DNA from: Micromonospora eburnea
GTDB taxonomy: Bacteria; Actinomycetota; Actinomycetes; Mycobacteriales; Micromonosporaceae
Direction: 5' to 3'
Assembly (NCBI RefSeq): GCF_900090225.1
Contig: NZ_FMHY01000002.1
Coordinates: 558,001 to 622,000 of the forward strand
Length of the DNA stretch: 64,000 bases
Shown: in pieces, positions 1 through 8,067 of the stretch
Layout of the letters: every line of letters begins with the position of its first letter
How positions within the stretch are numbered: the first letter of the stretch is position 1
The notes under the pieces: model-generated
What the model was told of the DNA's origin: nothing
What the model saw: only the letters and a program-made list of their open reading frames with translations
Databases searched by the model: none
Position numbers and translations under genes: made by a program

Positions 1-332
1 ATCTTCCCCTCGTCCAGCAGTTTGGTGAGGGTCGGCCGCGACACCCCCAGCATGTCTGCGGCTTGCTGCGTGGTAAGTGTTGTGTGTTGCGGCGCGATCG
101 TGACGGCGTAGCCGTTGGCCAGGGCTTCAAGTGCCTTGACCAAGATGTCGTGCAGGCCGTCGGGTAGGGGCTTGGAGCTAGAGCCGTCTGCGCTTACCAG
201 GCGTGCTCTTGCCTCGGGCACATCGTGGCCGCGGTCGCGTAGGACCTGAAGGAGGTCTACGACTTCCGCGCTGTTGGCGGCATCGGGCAGGATCGTCTGC
301 TCATCCATGACGCGGGCTGCGGCGGCTGTCAT
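1..332 (-). CDS. HTH antitoxin/excisionase-type DNA-binding protein, C-terminus cut by window edge
   Basis: From an ATG at 332 the minus-strand frame stays open for 110 codons to base 1, so the C-terminus is missing. The first ~70 residues are acidic and not recognised. Near residues 88-104 lies LTTQQAADMLGVSRPTL, the helix-turn-helix signature of the MerR-like excisionase-type DNA-binding domain. Many proteins of this shape are antitoxins that precede a PIN-domain toxin, which would lie outside the window. It sits beside an integrase remnant, so it may be mobile-element cargo. Family assignment rests on the HTH only; antitoxin versus excisionase cannot be decided here. Confidence 0.7.
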   Translation of the reverse strand, partial: MTAAAARVMDEQTILPDAANSAEVVDLLQVLRDRGHDVPEARARLVSADGSSSKPLPDGLHDILVKALEALANGYAVTIAPQHTTLTTQQAADMLGVSRPTLTKLLDEGK

Positions 333-633
333 GGCGCAAGCATGCGTCTAATTCGCAAGAAACGCAACGTGATCTAGGGTTGCTGCTCGTCATGTTGGAT
401 TACTGACAAAACGGACGACTCTTCGCCAGGCTATAACTCAGGGTCTTCGCTTTCATGCATCGACGGCGGACCTGGGTAACCTTCTGAGCTGCGCCCACGC
501 CGTGGACTCGTTCGGCGGTAAGTCAGCCGTCTGCAGGCGTTGGGGATGCGCGCCCCTCGACACTCTTCCAGGCAGCGGCCCTGACTTACGCTCTGGTCAG
601 AGCCGCCTCAATTCGAAGGTCGACTGTCGCCTC
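333..633. other. intergenic stretch without a supported gene
   Basis: No frame with plausible start, ribosome site and codon use was found on either strand. The stretch is less GC-rich than the genes around it. It separates the HTH gene from the integrase remnant. No tRNA or clear attachment-site repeat was recognised. Confidence 0.5.
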
Positions 634-1693
634 CTAGCCGTCGATGCACTTGGCGTACACCTTCAGCAGCACGTCCACAGAGTGGCCGGCGCGCGCGGCG
701 ACGTCGGTTGCCGGAACACCGGAGTTCAGCCACAGCGACACCGCCGTGTGCCGCAGGTCGTACGGACGCCCGGCCAGTGGGCCGCCACCTGCACCGGAGT
801 CAGCGCCAGCTCCCGCGCTGCCTTCCACACCCGCGAGTACGTTGATGCGGCCACCACGTTGCCCTTGCCGCTGCGGAACAGTCGACCGTCATCAGCGACG
901 CCGAACCGGTCGACATGCCGCCGCAGAATGCCCACTAGCTTCGGCGGGATCGGCGCGACCCGGGACTCCGCCGCCGCCCGGTGCTTCAACCCGCGACGGT
1001 CGTGCACCTCGCCGCTGTCGGTCCACCGCTTACCCGCCTGGGGCCGGTTGTCGACCAGCGTCAGCCGGCCCCACCCGGTTGCCGGAAGGGTGGCAATCCT
1101 GCTCGCGCAGCGCCAGTGCCTCACTCGGGCGTAGCGCCGCGAAGTACAGGCACGCGAAGAACGCGACCAGGCGCTCACCGCGGCCGACGCGACCCCGCTC
1201 GTCGACGTATGACACCACCGTCAGCAGCTCCCGCGCCGGGCGACCGCTGACCACCACCCGCCGGTCGACCGACTCGGCGATGGTCGCCCGCTGCACCCGT
1301 ACCCGGATTTGTCGACCGGGTTGAACGCCAACGCCTCCAGTTTGACGGGTCGTAGCGCCAAGCCATCCAGTGCCGCCCGCACCACCGCCTCACCGATTTC
1401 GGACACCGGCAGCGACGCACGCCGCATCCCACCGCAGCGCCGCACCCAACTCCGCCGGCACCTCCCGATCACGTACGCCCGGATGCAGGAGGTGATCGAG
1501 CAGGACCCGTCGCAGCTCGTCCACCGCCGGCCGGCCCGCCTGCTCACGGACCAGAACGGGAGTCACGGTCGCCAACGCGTCAACCATGCTTCCCCGCGAC
1601 TTCGCCGCTGCTCCCGGCCACTCCATATCGATGTACGCCTGCACGAACTCCAGCCACGACACCGCACCCTTGCTCTGCACCATCGAGTCAGGC
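634..1693 (-). pseudogene. tyrosine recombinase (phage-type integrase), multiply frameshifted remnant
   Basis: Integrase pieces lie in order on the minus strand but in different frames. From upstream to downstream these are a core-binding (SAM-like) segment with SWLEFVQAYIDMEWPG (~1600-1670), a linker near 1350-1420, the first catalytic segment with ALRPSEALALREQD (~1100-1150), a middle segment with SRVAPIPPKLVGIL (~930-970), and the C-terminus with RPYDLRHTAVSLW and AGHSVDVLLKVYAK (634-770). The last carries the R-H and H residues and the tyrosine of the catalytic set. At least four frame changes separate them (near 780, 1090, 1320 and 1420). The N-terminus is replaced by an IS256-type fragment. 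The gene is dead and marks an old integration. Confidence 0.8.
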
Positions 1694-2046
1694 AGGCCAG
1701 GTCGATCGTCCCGGCGCGGGTGTCCCACTCCCGGTGCCGATAGCCGTTACGGGAGTTGACCCGCTCGTCTGCGTCGCCCGTAACCGGCGCCGCAGACCGC
1801 GTCGGCCTCGGCAGACATCACCGCCTGCGCGAACATTTTGTTCATTGCCTGCAACACGTCCGGCGATATGCCTGCGATCTGCTCGCGCAGCAGGTCAACA
1901 GGGTTCACACTCTCTGATGCGGCCATCGCGTCCTTTTCTCCTTCTCTGACTTGGTCGTCTTGAAGGATCGACGCGATGGCCGTCTCTCATCTACGCAACA
2001 CGCCCACCACGGGCAAGTCGTACACCACTTCCGTGGACGCAACCCT
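1694..2046 (-). mobile_element. left-end fragment of an IS256-family (mutator-type) insertion sequence
   Basis: Minus strand, ATG at 1926 preceded by AGAAGGAGAAAAGGACGCG, a strong ribosome site. The product starts MAASESVNPVDLLREQ and continues to MSAEADAVCGAGYGRR. After a frameshift near 1780 the sequence ERVNSRNGYRHREWDTRAG and TIDLA follows. This is the conserved N-terminal block of IS256/mutator transposases. It stops at ~1694, where integrase sequence takes over, so more than two thirds of the transposase, including most of the DDE domain, is missing. The outer end is probably near 2046, where GGTTGCGTCCACGGAAGTGG (minus strand) resembles IS256-type terminal repeats. No partner inverted repeat was found, so it cannot move on its own. 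Confidence 0.75.
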
Positions 2047-2059
2047 CCGGGTCAGAGGG

Positions 2060-2254
2060 TCACGCCCGCGACTCGCGGATCGCGGCTTCGATGCGCAGCC
2101 CGATCCCGGTCGTGACGAGGAATCCCGCGAGGATGTACGGCTCAGGCGTCCCAGTGTCGGTCGACAGGGTGATGACCGAGACCAGTAATCCGGAGACCAG
2201 GGCCACGTTCCCGAGCATGCGGGCGGTGGAGGCACGCCTCGAAGGAGGGTTCAC
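2060..2254 (-). CDS. possible small two-helix membrane protein
   Basis: A 64-codon frame from a GTG at 2254. The product has a basic start (NPPSRRASTARM), then MLGNVALVSGLLVSVITL and PYILAGFLVTTGIGL as two hydrophobic helices, and a short charged tail. The hydrophobicity pattern is coherent, which favours a real gene. There is no convincing ribosome site, and an in-frame ATG at ~2220 is an alternative. It lies between the IS fragment and the HAD gene. No family is recognised. Confidence 0.4.
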   Translation of the reverse strand: MNPPSRRASTARMLGNVALVSGLLVSVITLSTDTGTPEPYILAGFLVTTGIGLRIEAAIRESRA

Positions 2255-2528
2255 CGGGCGAACCGTACCGGAGATCCTGGCTCGCCGTTGTCGGGAATTG
2301 TGCCGGTCAGGACGGCGGTATGAACACGAGGGGGCCGGTCCCGAGGGCGAGGCGGCGCGTTGTGTCGATCGGCTCTCGATCCCTCTTCCGGGCACGGGCA
2401 ACTCGATCCACTGTTACCCTGCGCGATGAGGGGCTGCGCAGCGTGACGCTCGGGGTTCGCAGGCTGGCGGATGGTCACCGTCGGTACCCTGCAAGTTCTG
2501 GCCTGCCCGCGAGACATGGTGGTACTTG

Positions 2529-3304
2529 ATGAATGATCTTCGAGTGGTGGCGTTCGACCTGGACGACACCCTGGCTGTCTCCAAGTCCCAGATCGATGGT
2601 CGGATGGCGGAGCTCCTCGGCCACCTGCTGGGCGAGGTGGACGTTCTGATCATCTCCGGCGGCCGGTTCGAGCAGTTCGAGGCGCAGGTGCTGGCCCACC
2701 TCAACCTCGCAGAGGAGCAGTTGCGCCGGCTGCACCTGATGCCCACCTGCGGCACCCGGTACCTGCGGTGGCAGGACGGCGAGTGGCGGCTGATCTACGC
2801 CGAGGATCTGAGTGACGCGGACAAGGCCCGTATCGTCGCGGCGCTCACCGAGTCGGCGAAGGCGCTCGACCTCTGGGAGACGAAGACCTGGGGGACATCA
2901 TCGAGGACCGGGGCAGCCAGATCACCTTCTCCGCGCTGGGCCAGTCGGCCCCGCCTGCCGAGAAGTACGGCTGGGACCCGGACGGCAGCAAGAAGCGGCG
3001 GCTCCGGGACGCGGTCGCCGAGAAGCTGCCCGACCTGGAGGTGCGCGGCGGCGGCTCCACCTCGATCGACGTCACCCGCAAGGGCGTGGACAAGGCGTAC
3101 GGCATGCGCAAGCTGCTGGAGTGCCTGGACCTGAAGCACGACAACGTGCTCTTCGTCGGTGACCGGCTGGACCACGGCGGCAACGACTATCCGGTCAAGG
3201 CGATGGGCATCCAGTGTCACGCCGTCACCTGCTGGGAGGAGACGGCCGACTACGTGCGGGTGCTCGTCGACGACCTGGTCCGGCGGCACACCCAGCGGGC
3301 GTAA
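2529..3304 (+). pseudogene. HAD-superfamily (class IIB, Cof/SPP-like) hydrolase with a +/-1 frameshift
   Basis: ATG at 2529 follows a TTG. The first part has VVAFDLDDTLAVSKSQID (HAD motif I, DxDxT type) and LIISGGR (motif II). After residue ~120 the reading frame changes. The remainder, from IIEDRGSQITFSALGQ through STSIDVTRKGVDKAYGM to LFVGDRLDHGGNDYP (motifs III and IV) and TADYVRVLVDDL, continues one frame over to the stop at 3304. The break maps to the G-run 2890-2894; one more G would give an uninterrupted protein of about 258 residues, normal for the family. This may be a real lesion, a slippage site or a sequencing error. The family includes sugar-phosphate and phosphomannomutase-like phosphatases; the substrate is unknown. 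Confidence 0.8.
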
Positions 3305-3453
3305 CCGCCGCGCTTGGCGGCGCGGGCCCCGGCGCGTGCCGAGGCCCCGCCTGGCACGCGCCGCAGTGACGCCGCGCCCTTCAGCTCGTACACTCCGGCC
3401 CGAGTGCCGCGGCGGTTCCGGAGCCGCCGCTCCCTGGCGCGATCGTCGTCGAT

Positions 3454-3518
3454 GGGGTAGGAACAGGACGTCCGGTCGGGAGAGCGCTCTCACGCTCCTG
3501 CCGGTCGATTCCTACCCC
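3454..3518. promoter_or_regulatory. concentric palindrome with LacI-type operator core
   Basis: The 12-bp perfect palindrome GAGAGCGCTCTC at 3480-3491 has the CG-centred form used by LacI/GalR-family regulators of sugar use in actinobacteria. Around it lies a second inverted repeat, GGGGTAGGAA (3454-3463) and TTCCTACCCC (3509-3518), with nearly the same centre. It ends 20 bp before the start of the secreted beta-helix protein, so repression of that gene by a LacI-type protein is a reasonable inference. Confidence 0.55.
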
Positions 3519-3538
3519 ACCACCGACAGGGCAGGCAG

Positions 3539-5329
3539 ATGAGACCACTCGACCCGTCCCGCCGCCGCTTCCTCACCGTCACCGCCGCCTCCGCCGCGTC
3601 GCTCACCGCCCTCGGGATGCCGGCCCTGCCGGCCGCCGCCATGCCCGGCCGCCACGACAGCGCCGAGCCGGATTTCGGCCCCAACGTCTTCGTGTACGAC
3701 CCGACCACCCCGACCGCCGAGATCCAGTCCACCCTGGACAGCCTTTTCGCCGCCCAGGAACACAACGAGATGGGCACCGGCCGGTACGCGGTGCTCTTCA
3801 AGCCCGGCCGGTACGAGGTCGACGCGAGGCTCGGCTACTACACCACCGTCGCCGGCCTCGGCGCGCACCCGGACGACGTGGAGATCCACGGCGCGGTACG
3901 CGTCATCGGCCAGCCCGACCCGAGTTCGGCGGCCGGGATCTCCGCCCTCACCAACTTCTGGCGCTCGGTGGAGAACCTCGCCGTCACCCCGACCGACTGG
4001 TCGAACCAGTGGGCGGTCTCCCAGGCGTCCCCGATGCGCCGGGTGCACATCAGGGGCATCCTCTGGCTGGAGCCCGGCAACGGCGGCTACTCCAGCGGCG
4101 GCTACATCGCCGACTCCAAGGTGGACGGCATCACCATCAACGGCTCCCAGCAGCAGTGGCTGACCCGGGACAGCGAACTCGGCGGCGACTGGACCAACGG
4201 GGTGTGGAACCAGGTCTTCTCCGGGGTGATCGGTGCGCCCGCGCAGGGCTTCCCCGACCCGCCGTACACCACGCTGCCGACCAGCCCGGTCACCCGGGAG
4301 AAGCCGTACCTCCTCGTCGACGGCGCGGGCCGCTGGCGGGTGGCCGTACCCGGGTTGCGCCGCGACACCGTGGGCACCACCTGGGGCGCGGGCGCCCGGC
4401 CGGTGCCCTCGCTGCCGCTGGCGGACTTCTTCATCGCCAAGCCCACCGACTCCGCGAAGCGGATCAACCAGGAACTGTCCCAGGGCCGGCACCTGCTGCT
4501 CACCCCGGGCGTCTACCACCTGGACCGGGCGCTGCGGGTCAAGCACCCGGACACCGTCGTGCTCGGCCTCGGCATGCCCAGCCTCGCCCCGACCACCGGC
4601 GACGCGGCCCTGCGGATCGAGGACGTGGACGGCGTACGCGTGGCCGGGGTGCTGGTCGACGCCGGCCCGGTCGAGTCGGAGGTGCTGGTCGAGGTCGGCA
4701 AGCGGAACAGTCACCGGTCGCACGCCACCAACCCGATCTCGCTCCAGGACGTCTTCTTCCGCATCGGCGGCCCGTACGCCGGCCGGGCGGTCACCAGCCT
4801 GGTGGTCAACAGCCGGCACACCCTGATCGACAACATCTGGGCCTGGCGCGGCGACCACGGCAGGCCGGGCACCATCGGCTGGACCGTCAACACCGCCGCG
4901 ACCGGCGTGGTGGTCAACGGCGACGACGTGACCGCGTACGGGCTCTTCGTCGAGCACTACCAGCGGTGGCAGACCGTCTGGAACGGCGAGCGCGGGCGCA
5001 CCGTCTTCTACCAGAGCGAGTTGCCGTACGACCCGCCGAGCCAGGCCGCCTGGCGCAGCCCGACCGGCCAGGGCTGGGCGTCGTACAAGGTCGCCGAGCA
5101 CGTACGCGAGCACGAGGCGTGGGGGCTCGGCGTCTACTCGTACTTCAACCAGAAGGTGGACATCCGCTGCGACCGGGCGATCGAGGCGCCCCGCCGGGCC
5201 GGGGTGCGCTTCCACGACGCGATCACCGTCTTCCTCGACGGCAGCGGCGGCATCGAACGCACCGTCAACGAGGCCGGCACCCCGGTCGTCGGCTCGTACG
5301 GCACCAGCCCGGTGCTCAGCTACCCGTGA
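3539..5329 (+). CDS. Tat-exported right-handed beta-helix protein (pectate-lyase/GH55-like)
   Basis: The 596-residue product starts with RRRFLTVTAASAASL, a twin-arginine signal, followed by a hydrophobic stretch and an AAA-type cleavage region near residue 34. The mature part has repeated beta-helix rungs such as VDGITINGS, VDGVRVAGVLVDAG and HTLIDNIWAWRGDHG. RYAVLFKPGRYEVD resembles the start of the pectate-lyase/GH55 fold. Actinobacterial relatives are often labelled adenylyl cyclase or coagulation factor 5/8 protein; nothing here supports a cyclase. A secreted polysaccharide-acting or polysaccharide-binding role is likely but the substrate is not visible. A LacI-type palindrome lies just upstream and a strong hairpin just downstream. 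Confidence 0.8.
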   Translation: MRPLDPSRRRFLTVTAASAASLTALGMPALPAAAMPGRHDSAEPDFGPNVFVYDPTTPTAEIQSTLDSLFAAQEHNEMGTGRYAVLFKPGRYEVDARLGYYTTVAGLGAHPDDVEIHGAVRVIGQPDPSSAAGISALTNFWRSVENLAVTPTDWSNQWAVSQASPMRRVHIRGILWLEPGNGGYSSGGYIADSKVDGITINGSQQQWLTRDSELGGDWTNGVWNQVFSGVIGAPAQGFPDPPYTTLPTSPVTREKPYLLVDGAGRWRVAVPGLRRDTVGTTWGAGARPVPSLPLADFFIAKPTDSAKRINQELSQGRHLLLTPGVYHLDRALRVKHPDTVVLGLGMPSLAPTTGDAALRIEDVDGVRVAGVLVDAGPVESEVLVEVGKRNSHRSHATNPISLQDVFFRIGGPYAGRAVTSLVVNSRHTLIDNIWAWRGDHGRPGTIGWTVNTAATGVVVNGDDVTAYGLFVEHYQRWQTVWNGERGRTVFYQSELPYDPPSQAAWRSPTGQGWASYKVAEHVREHEAWGLGVYSYFNQKVDIRCDRAIEAPRRAGVRFHDAITVFLDGSGGIERTVNEAGTPVVGSYGTSPVLSYP

Positions 5330-5338
5330 GCCGGGTGC

Positions 5339-5371
5339 GGGCGGCCGGCGGGACCACCTCGCCGGCCGCCC
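5339..5371. terminator. bidirectional hairpin terminator
   Basis: Perfect 12-bp arms GGGCGGCCGGCG and CGCCGGCCGCCC around a 9-nt loop, between the convergent beta-helix gene and clpP. There is no U-tract, as is common in high-GC actinobacteria. Confidence 0.6.
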
Positions 5372-5386
5372 GGCCGGTCCCGCAGG

Positions 5387-5980
5387 TCAGGCCGGAAGCT
5401 GCTCGGCGCGGGTGACGACCTGGTCGATCAGCCCGTACTCGCGGGCCTGCTCGGCGGTGAACCAGCGGTCCCGGTCCCAGTCGGCCTGGATCTCGTCCAG
5501 CGTGCGGCCGCTGTGTTGGGCGATCAGCTCCTGCATGGTCCGCTTCACGTGCAGCATGTTCTCCGCCTGGATGGTGATGTCGGCGGCCGTGCCACCCATG
5601 CCGCCGGACGGCTGGTGCATCATGATCCGCGAGTGGGGGAGCGCGAAGCGCTTCCCGGCCGCGCCGGCGCAGAGCAGGAACTGCCCCATCGAGCCGGCCA
5701 TCCCGAGCGCCAGGGTCGCCACGTCGTTGTTGACGTACCGCATGGTGTCGTAAACGGCCATTCCGGCGCTGACCGAACCGCCCGGCGAGTTGATGTAGAG
5801 GAAGATGTCCCGTTCCGGATCTTCGGCGGCGAGCAGCAGGATCTGCGCGCAGATCTGGTTGGCCGAGGCGTCGGTGACCTCGGTGCCGAGGAAGATGATG
5901 CGCTCCTTGAGCAGCCGCTCGAAGACCCGGTCTCCGAAGGACGGCTGACCCTCGTCCAGCATCCAGATGCCGTACCCCAT
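5387..5980 (-). CDS. clpP: ATP-dependent Clp protease proteolytic subunit
   Basis: 197 residues with all ClpP signatures. The catalytic serine is in GMAGSMGQ (Ser97), the histidine in MMHQPSGG (His122) and the aspartate in DWDRDRW (Asp171), the same numbering as E. coli ClpP. YINSPGGSV forms the oxyanion region. It assembles as a tetradecameric cytoplasmic chamber with ClpX or ClpC. GGAGGG lies about 10 nt before the ATG. The next gene upstream on the same strand is a ClgR-like regulator, so this is probably a ClgR-controlled paralogue rather than the clpP1P2 pair next to clpX. Confidence 0.95.
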   Translation of the reverse strand: MGYGIWMLDEGQPSFGDRVFERLLKERIIFLGTEVTDASANQICAQILLLAAEDPERDIFLYINSPGGSVSAGMAVYDTMRYVNNDVATLALGMAGSMGQFLLCAGAAGKRFALPHSRIMMHQPSGGMGGTAADITIQAENMLHVKRTMQELIAQHSGRTLDEIQADWDRDRWFTAEQAREYGLIDQVVTRAEQLPA

Positions 5981-6104
5981 GACCTGACCACCCTCCCTGG
6001 CCGGCGGGCGACGGACGGCCCGGCAACCGGCGGTCTCCAGCCTCCGGCGGACGGCGGACCGGAAGCCAGCGCTTCTGCCGGCGGCAGATCGGCTGTGGGC
6101 AGAA

Positions 6105-6692
6105 CTACGCGGCGGTCAGCCGGAGCCGGCCGGTCCGGGCCCGCCGCCGGGCCAGCGTGACCGGGGTACGCGGCCGGCGGCGTGCTGCGGCCGGCGGGGA
6201 CGGGATCAGCCAGATCCGGGTGCCCATCCCCAGGACCGTCGGCGACGCGTACCCGATCGCGGGGCCCACGGGCGCCGGCACGGTGGCGGGCTGCCGCAGC
6301 GACCCGCCGAGAAGCGGGACCGGGGTGGCGGGGCGCCGGGTGACGTGCAGCCGTGGTCCACCGCCGGCCCGTAGCTGCGGGCCGGTACGGCCGCCCTGCC
6401 CGGCCGGCGCCCGGTCCAACCGGGCCAGCGTCAGCCCGGCGGCCACCGGGGTCCGCCGCTCGACCCGGCGCAGTTCGTCGCGGGCCTCCTCCAGCAGATC
6501 GGAGAGGTGGATGCCGAGAGCGCGGCAGATCGCCGCCAGCACTTCCGAGGACGCCTCCTTGCGGCCGCGCTCCACCTCGGAGAGGTACGGCAGCGAGACG
6601 CCGGCCGCCTGGGCGACCTCGCGGAGCGTCCGGCCCTGCCGTAGCCGTACCCGGCGGAGCACCCCGCCGATCACCCGTCGTAGCAACGACAT
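6105..6692 (-). CDS. ClgR/PopR-like XRE-family activator of clp genes
   Basis: 195 residues. An XRE-type HTH lies at ~20-75 (TLREVAQAAGVSLPYLSEVE, RGRKEASSEVLAAICRALGI), very like ClgR and PopR of Streptomyces and mycobacteria. The remainder is proline- and arginine-rich and unlike the known family. The protein ends RLRLTAA; known ClgR and PopR proteins also end in two alanines that serve as a ClpP-dependent degradation signal. With clpP 124 bp downstream on the same strand, a feedback loop is likely: ClgR activates clpP and ClpP destroys ClgR. GAGGAGG lies 6 nt before the ATG. HTH and neighbour support are strong; the long C-terminal region is unexplained. Confidence 0.8.
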   Translation of the reverse strand: MSLLRRVIGGVLRRVRLRQGRTLREVAQAAGVSLPYLSEVERGRKEASSEVLAAICRALGIHLSDLLEEARDELRRVERRTPVAAGLTLARLDRAPAGQGGRTGPQLRAGGGPRLHVTRRPATPVPLLGGSLRQPATVPAPVGPAIGYASPTVLGMGTRIWLIPSPPAAARRRPRTPVTLARRRARTGRLRLTAA

Positions 6693-6836
6693 GCGGGCCT
6701 CCTCGCGGTCGTCGTCCCGACGCCCCCATCATGCCCCGTCCGACCGCCGGGCAGGGAACCTGGCCCGAGCGGCCGGAGCGGCGACCACGAGCTATCTTGT
6801 CCACGTGCAGGCGAGGGCGGCGAGGCGAGGCCGACG

Positions 6837-7850
6837 GTGATCCATTTTCCGGCGCACCGGCGGGCACCGTTGCGTGCCCTCAGTCTGCGCGTGCTGGCCG
6901 CGGTGGCCCTGGTCTTCGCCACGGTGGCGGTGGTCTGGCTGGACCGGGACGGCTACCACGACAACAACGAGGACGGGATGACCCTCCTCGACTGCTTCTA
7001 CTACGCGGTGGTCTCGCTCTCCACCACCGGCTACGGCGATGTCACCCCGGCCAGCCAGTCGGCACGGCTGGCCAATGTCCTGTTCGTCACCCCGGCCCGG
7101 GTGCTCTTCCTGATCATCCTGGTCGGCACCACCCTGGAAGTCCTGACCGATCAGTACCGGAACGGCCGTCGCCTGACCCAGTGGAGGAAGACCGTGAAGG
7201 ACCACGTGATCATCTGCGGCTACGGCACCAAGGGCCGCAGTGCCGTCTCCGCGCTGCTGGAGGACGGGATGGACAAGTCCCGGATCGTGGTGGTGGAGCG
7301 GAACGGCACCGCGCTGCGGCAGGCCACCTCGGCCGGGCTGGTCACCGTCGAGGGCTCGGCGACCCGCTCGGCGGTGCTGGAGGAGGCACACGTACGGTCG
7401 GCCAAGGCGGTGATCATCGCGACCGACAGTGACGACTCGTCGGTGATGGTGGCGCTGACCGCCCGGCAGCTCACCGCCGGCCAGGTCCGGATCATCGCCG
7501 CCGTACGCGAGGCGGAGAACGCGCCGTTGCTCAGGCAGAGCGGCGCGCACCACGTGATCGTCTCCGCGGCGACCGCCGGCCGGCTGCTCGGCCTCTCCAC
7601 CTCCGCCCCGCCGCTGATCGATGTGGTGGAGGACCTGCTCACCCCGGGGCAGGGCATGGCGCTGGCCATGCGCTCGGCCGAACGCGACGAGGTGGGCCGG
7701 TCGCCGCGCGAGCTGGACTCGCTGGTGATCGCCCTGGTCCGCCGAGGCAGGGTGGTGACGCTCACCGACCGGGCCGGCGCGGAGATCGAGACCGGCGACA
7801 TGCTCGTGTACGTGCGCGACGACCGCCCGCTGCCGGCCACCACGGGCTGA
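6837..7850 (+). CDS. two-TM potassium channel with RCK/TrkA-N domain
   Basis: 337 residues from a GTG start. TM1 is at ~17-35 and the pore helix carries the selectivity filter STTGYGD (residues 62-68). TM2 is at ~80-101. A linker then leads to a Rossmann RCK domain starting HVIICGYGTKGRSAV (~122), with VVERN and a TrkA-C-like C-terminus (~255-330) ending GDMLVYVRDD. This is the MthK/GsuK architecture: a ligand-gated K+ channel in the plasma membrane with a cytosolic gating ring. A second internal start such as that of MthK is not obvious. It stands alone, divergent from the clgR gene. Confidence 0.92.
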   Translation: MIHFPAHRRAPLRALSLRVLAAVALVFATVAVVWLDRDGYHDNNEDGMTLLDCFYYAVVSLSTTGYGDVTPASQSARLANVLFVTPARVLFLIILVGTTLEVLTDQYRNGRRLTQWRKTVKDHVIICGYGTKGRSAVSALLEDGMDKSRIVVVERNGTALRQATSAGLVTVEGSATRSAVLEEAHVRSAKAVIIATDSDDSSVMVALTARQLTAGQVRIIAAVREAENAPLLRQSGAHHVIVSAATAGRLLGLSTSAPPLIDVVEDLLTPGQGMALAMRSAERDEVGRSPRELDSLVIALVRRGRVVTLTDRAGAEIETGDMLVYVRDDRPLPATTG

Positions 7851-7912
7851 GGCGGCACGGGAGCAGCCCCGGTTGACGCTGCTTGGGTAGAGACGACGGC
7901 GTGGGGTCACGC

Positions 7913-8067
7913 GACCAGGCCGACCTGCGGGGCGCACAGGACCTGGCCGACGGGATTCCCCCGCGCGGCTGGAGATCGTCCCCGATGTCGGGCACCTGTG
8001 GCACCTGGAGCGGCTGGAGCCGTTCTCCCGGACGATCGGGGACCTCGTCCGGGAGAACGCACGCTAG
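7913..8067 (+). pseudogene. C-terminal remnant of an alpha/beta hydrolase
   Basis: After one frame change in a C-run near 7960, the sequence reads LADGIP then ARLEIVPDVGHLWHLER and FSRTIGDLVRENAR, ending at a TAG at 8067. This matches the end of alpha/beta-hydrolase fold enzymes, with the catalytic histidine in the VGHLWHLE motif. No upstream part carrying the nucleophile elbow is present. Its stop overlaps the stop of korB on the other strand. Confidence 0.6.

Noticed and set aside
502..1324. Overlapping plus-strand frames opposite the integrase remnant
   Set aside because: Composition is random-like, and the minus strand carries the recognisable integrase motifs.
3512..5215. Long open minus-strand frame opposite the beta-helix gene
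   Set aside because: It is the antisense shadow of a well-supported gene in high-GC DNA. Its product is Arg/Gly/Val-rich without recognisable blocks.
3539..5329. Adenylyl cyclase annotation often given to relatives
   Set aside because: No cyclase motif is visible; the Tat signal and beta-helix rungs indicate a secreted carbohydrate-type protein.
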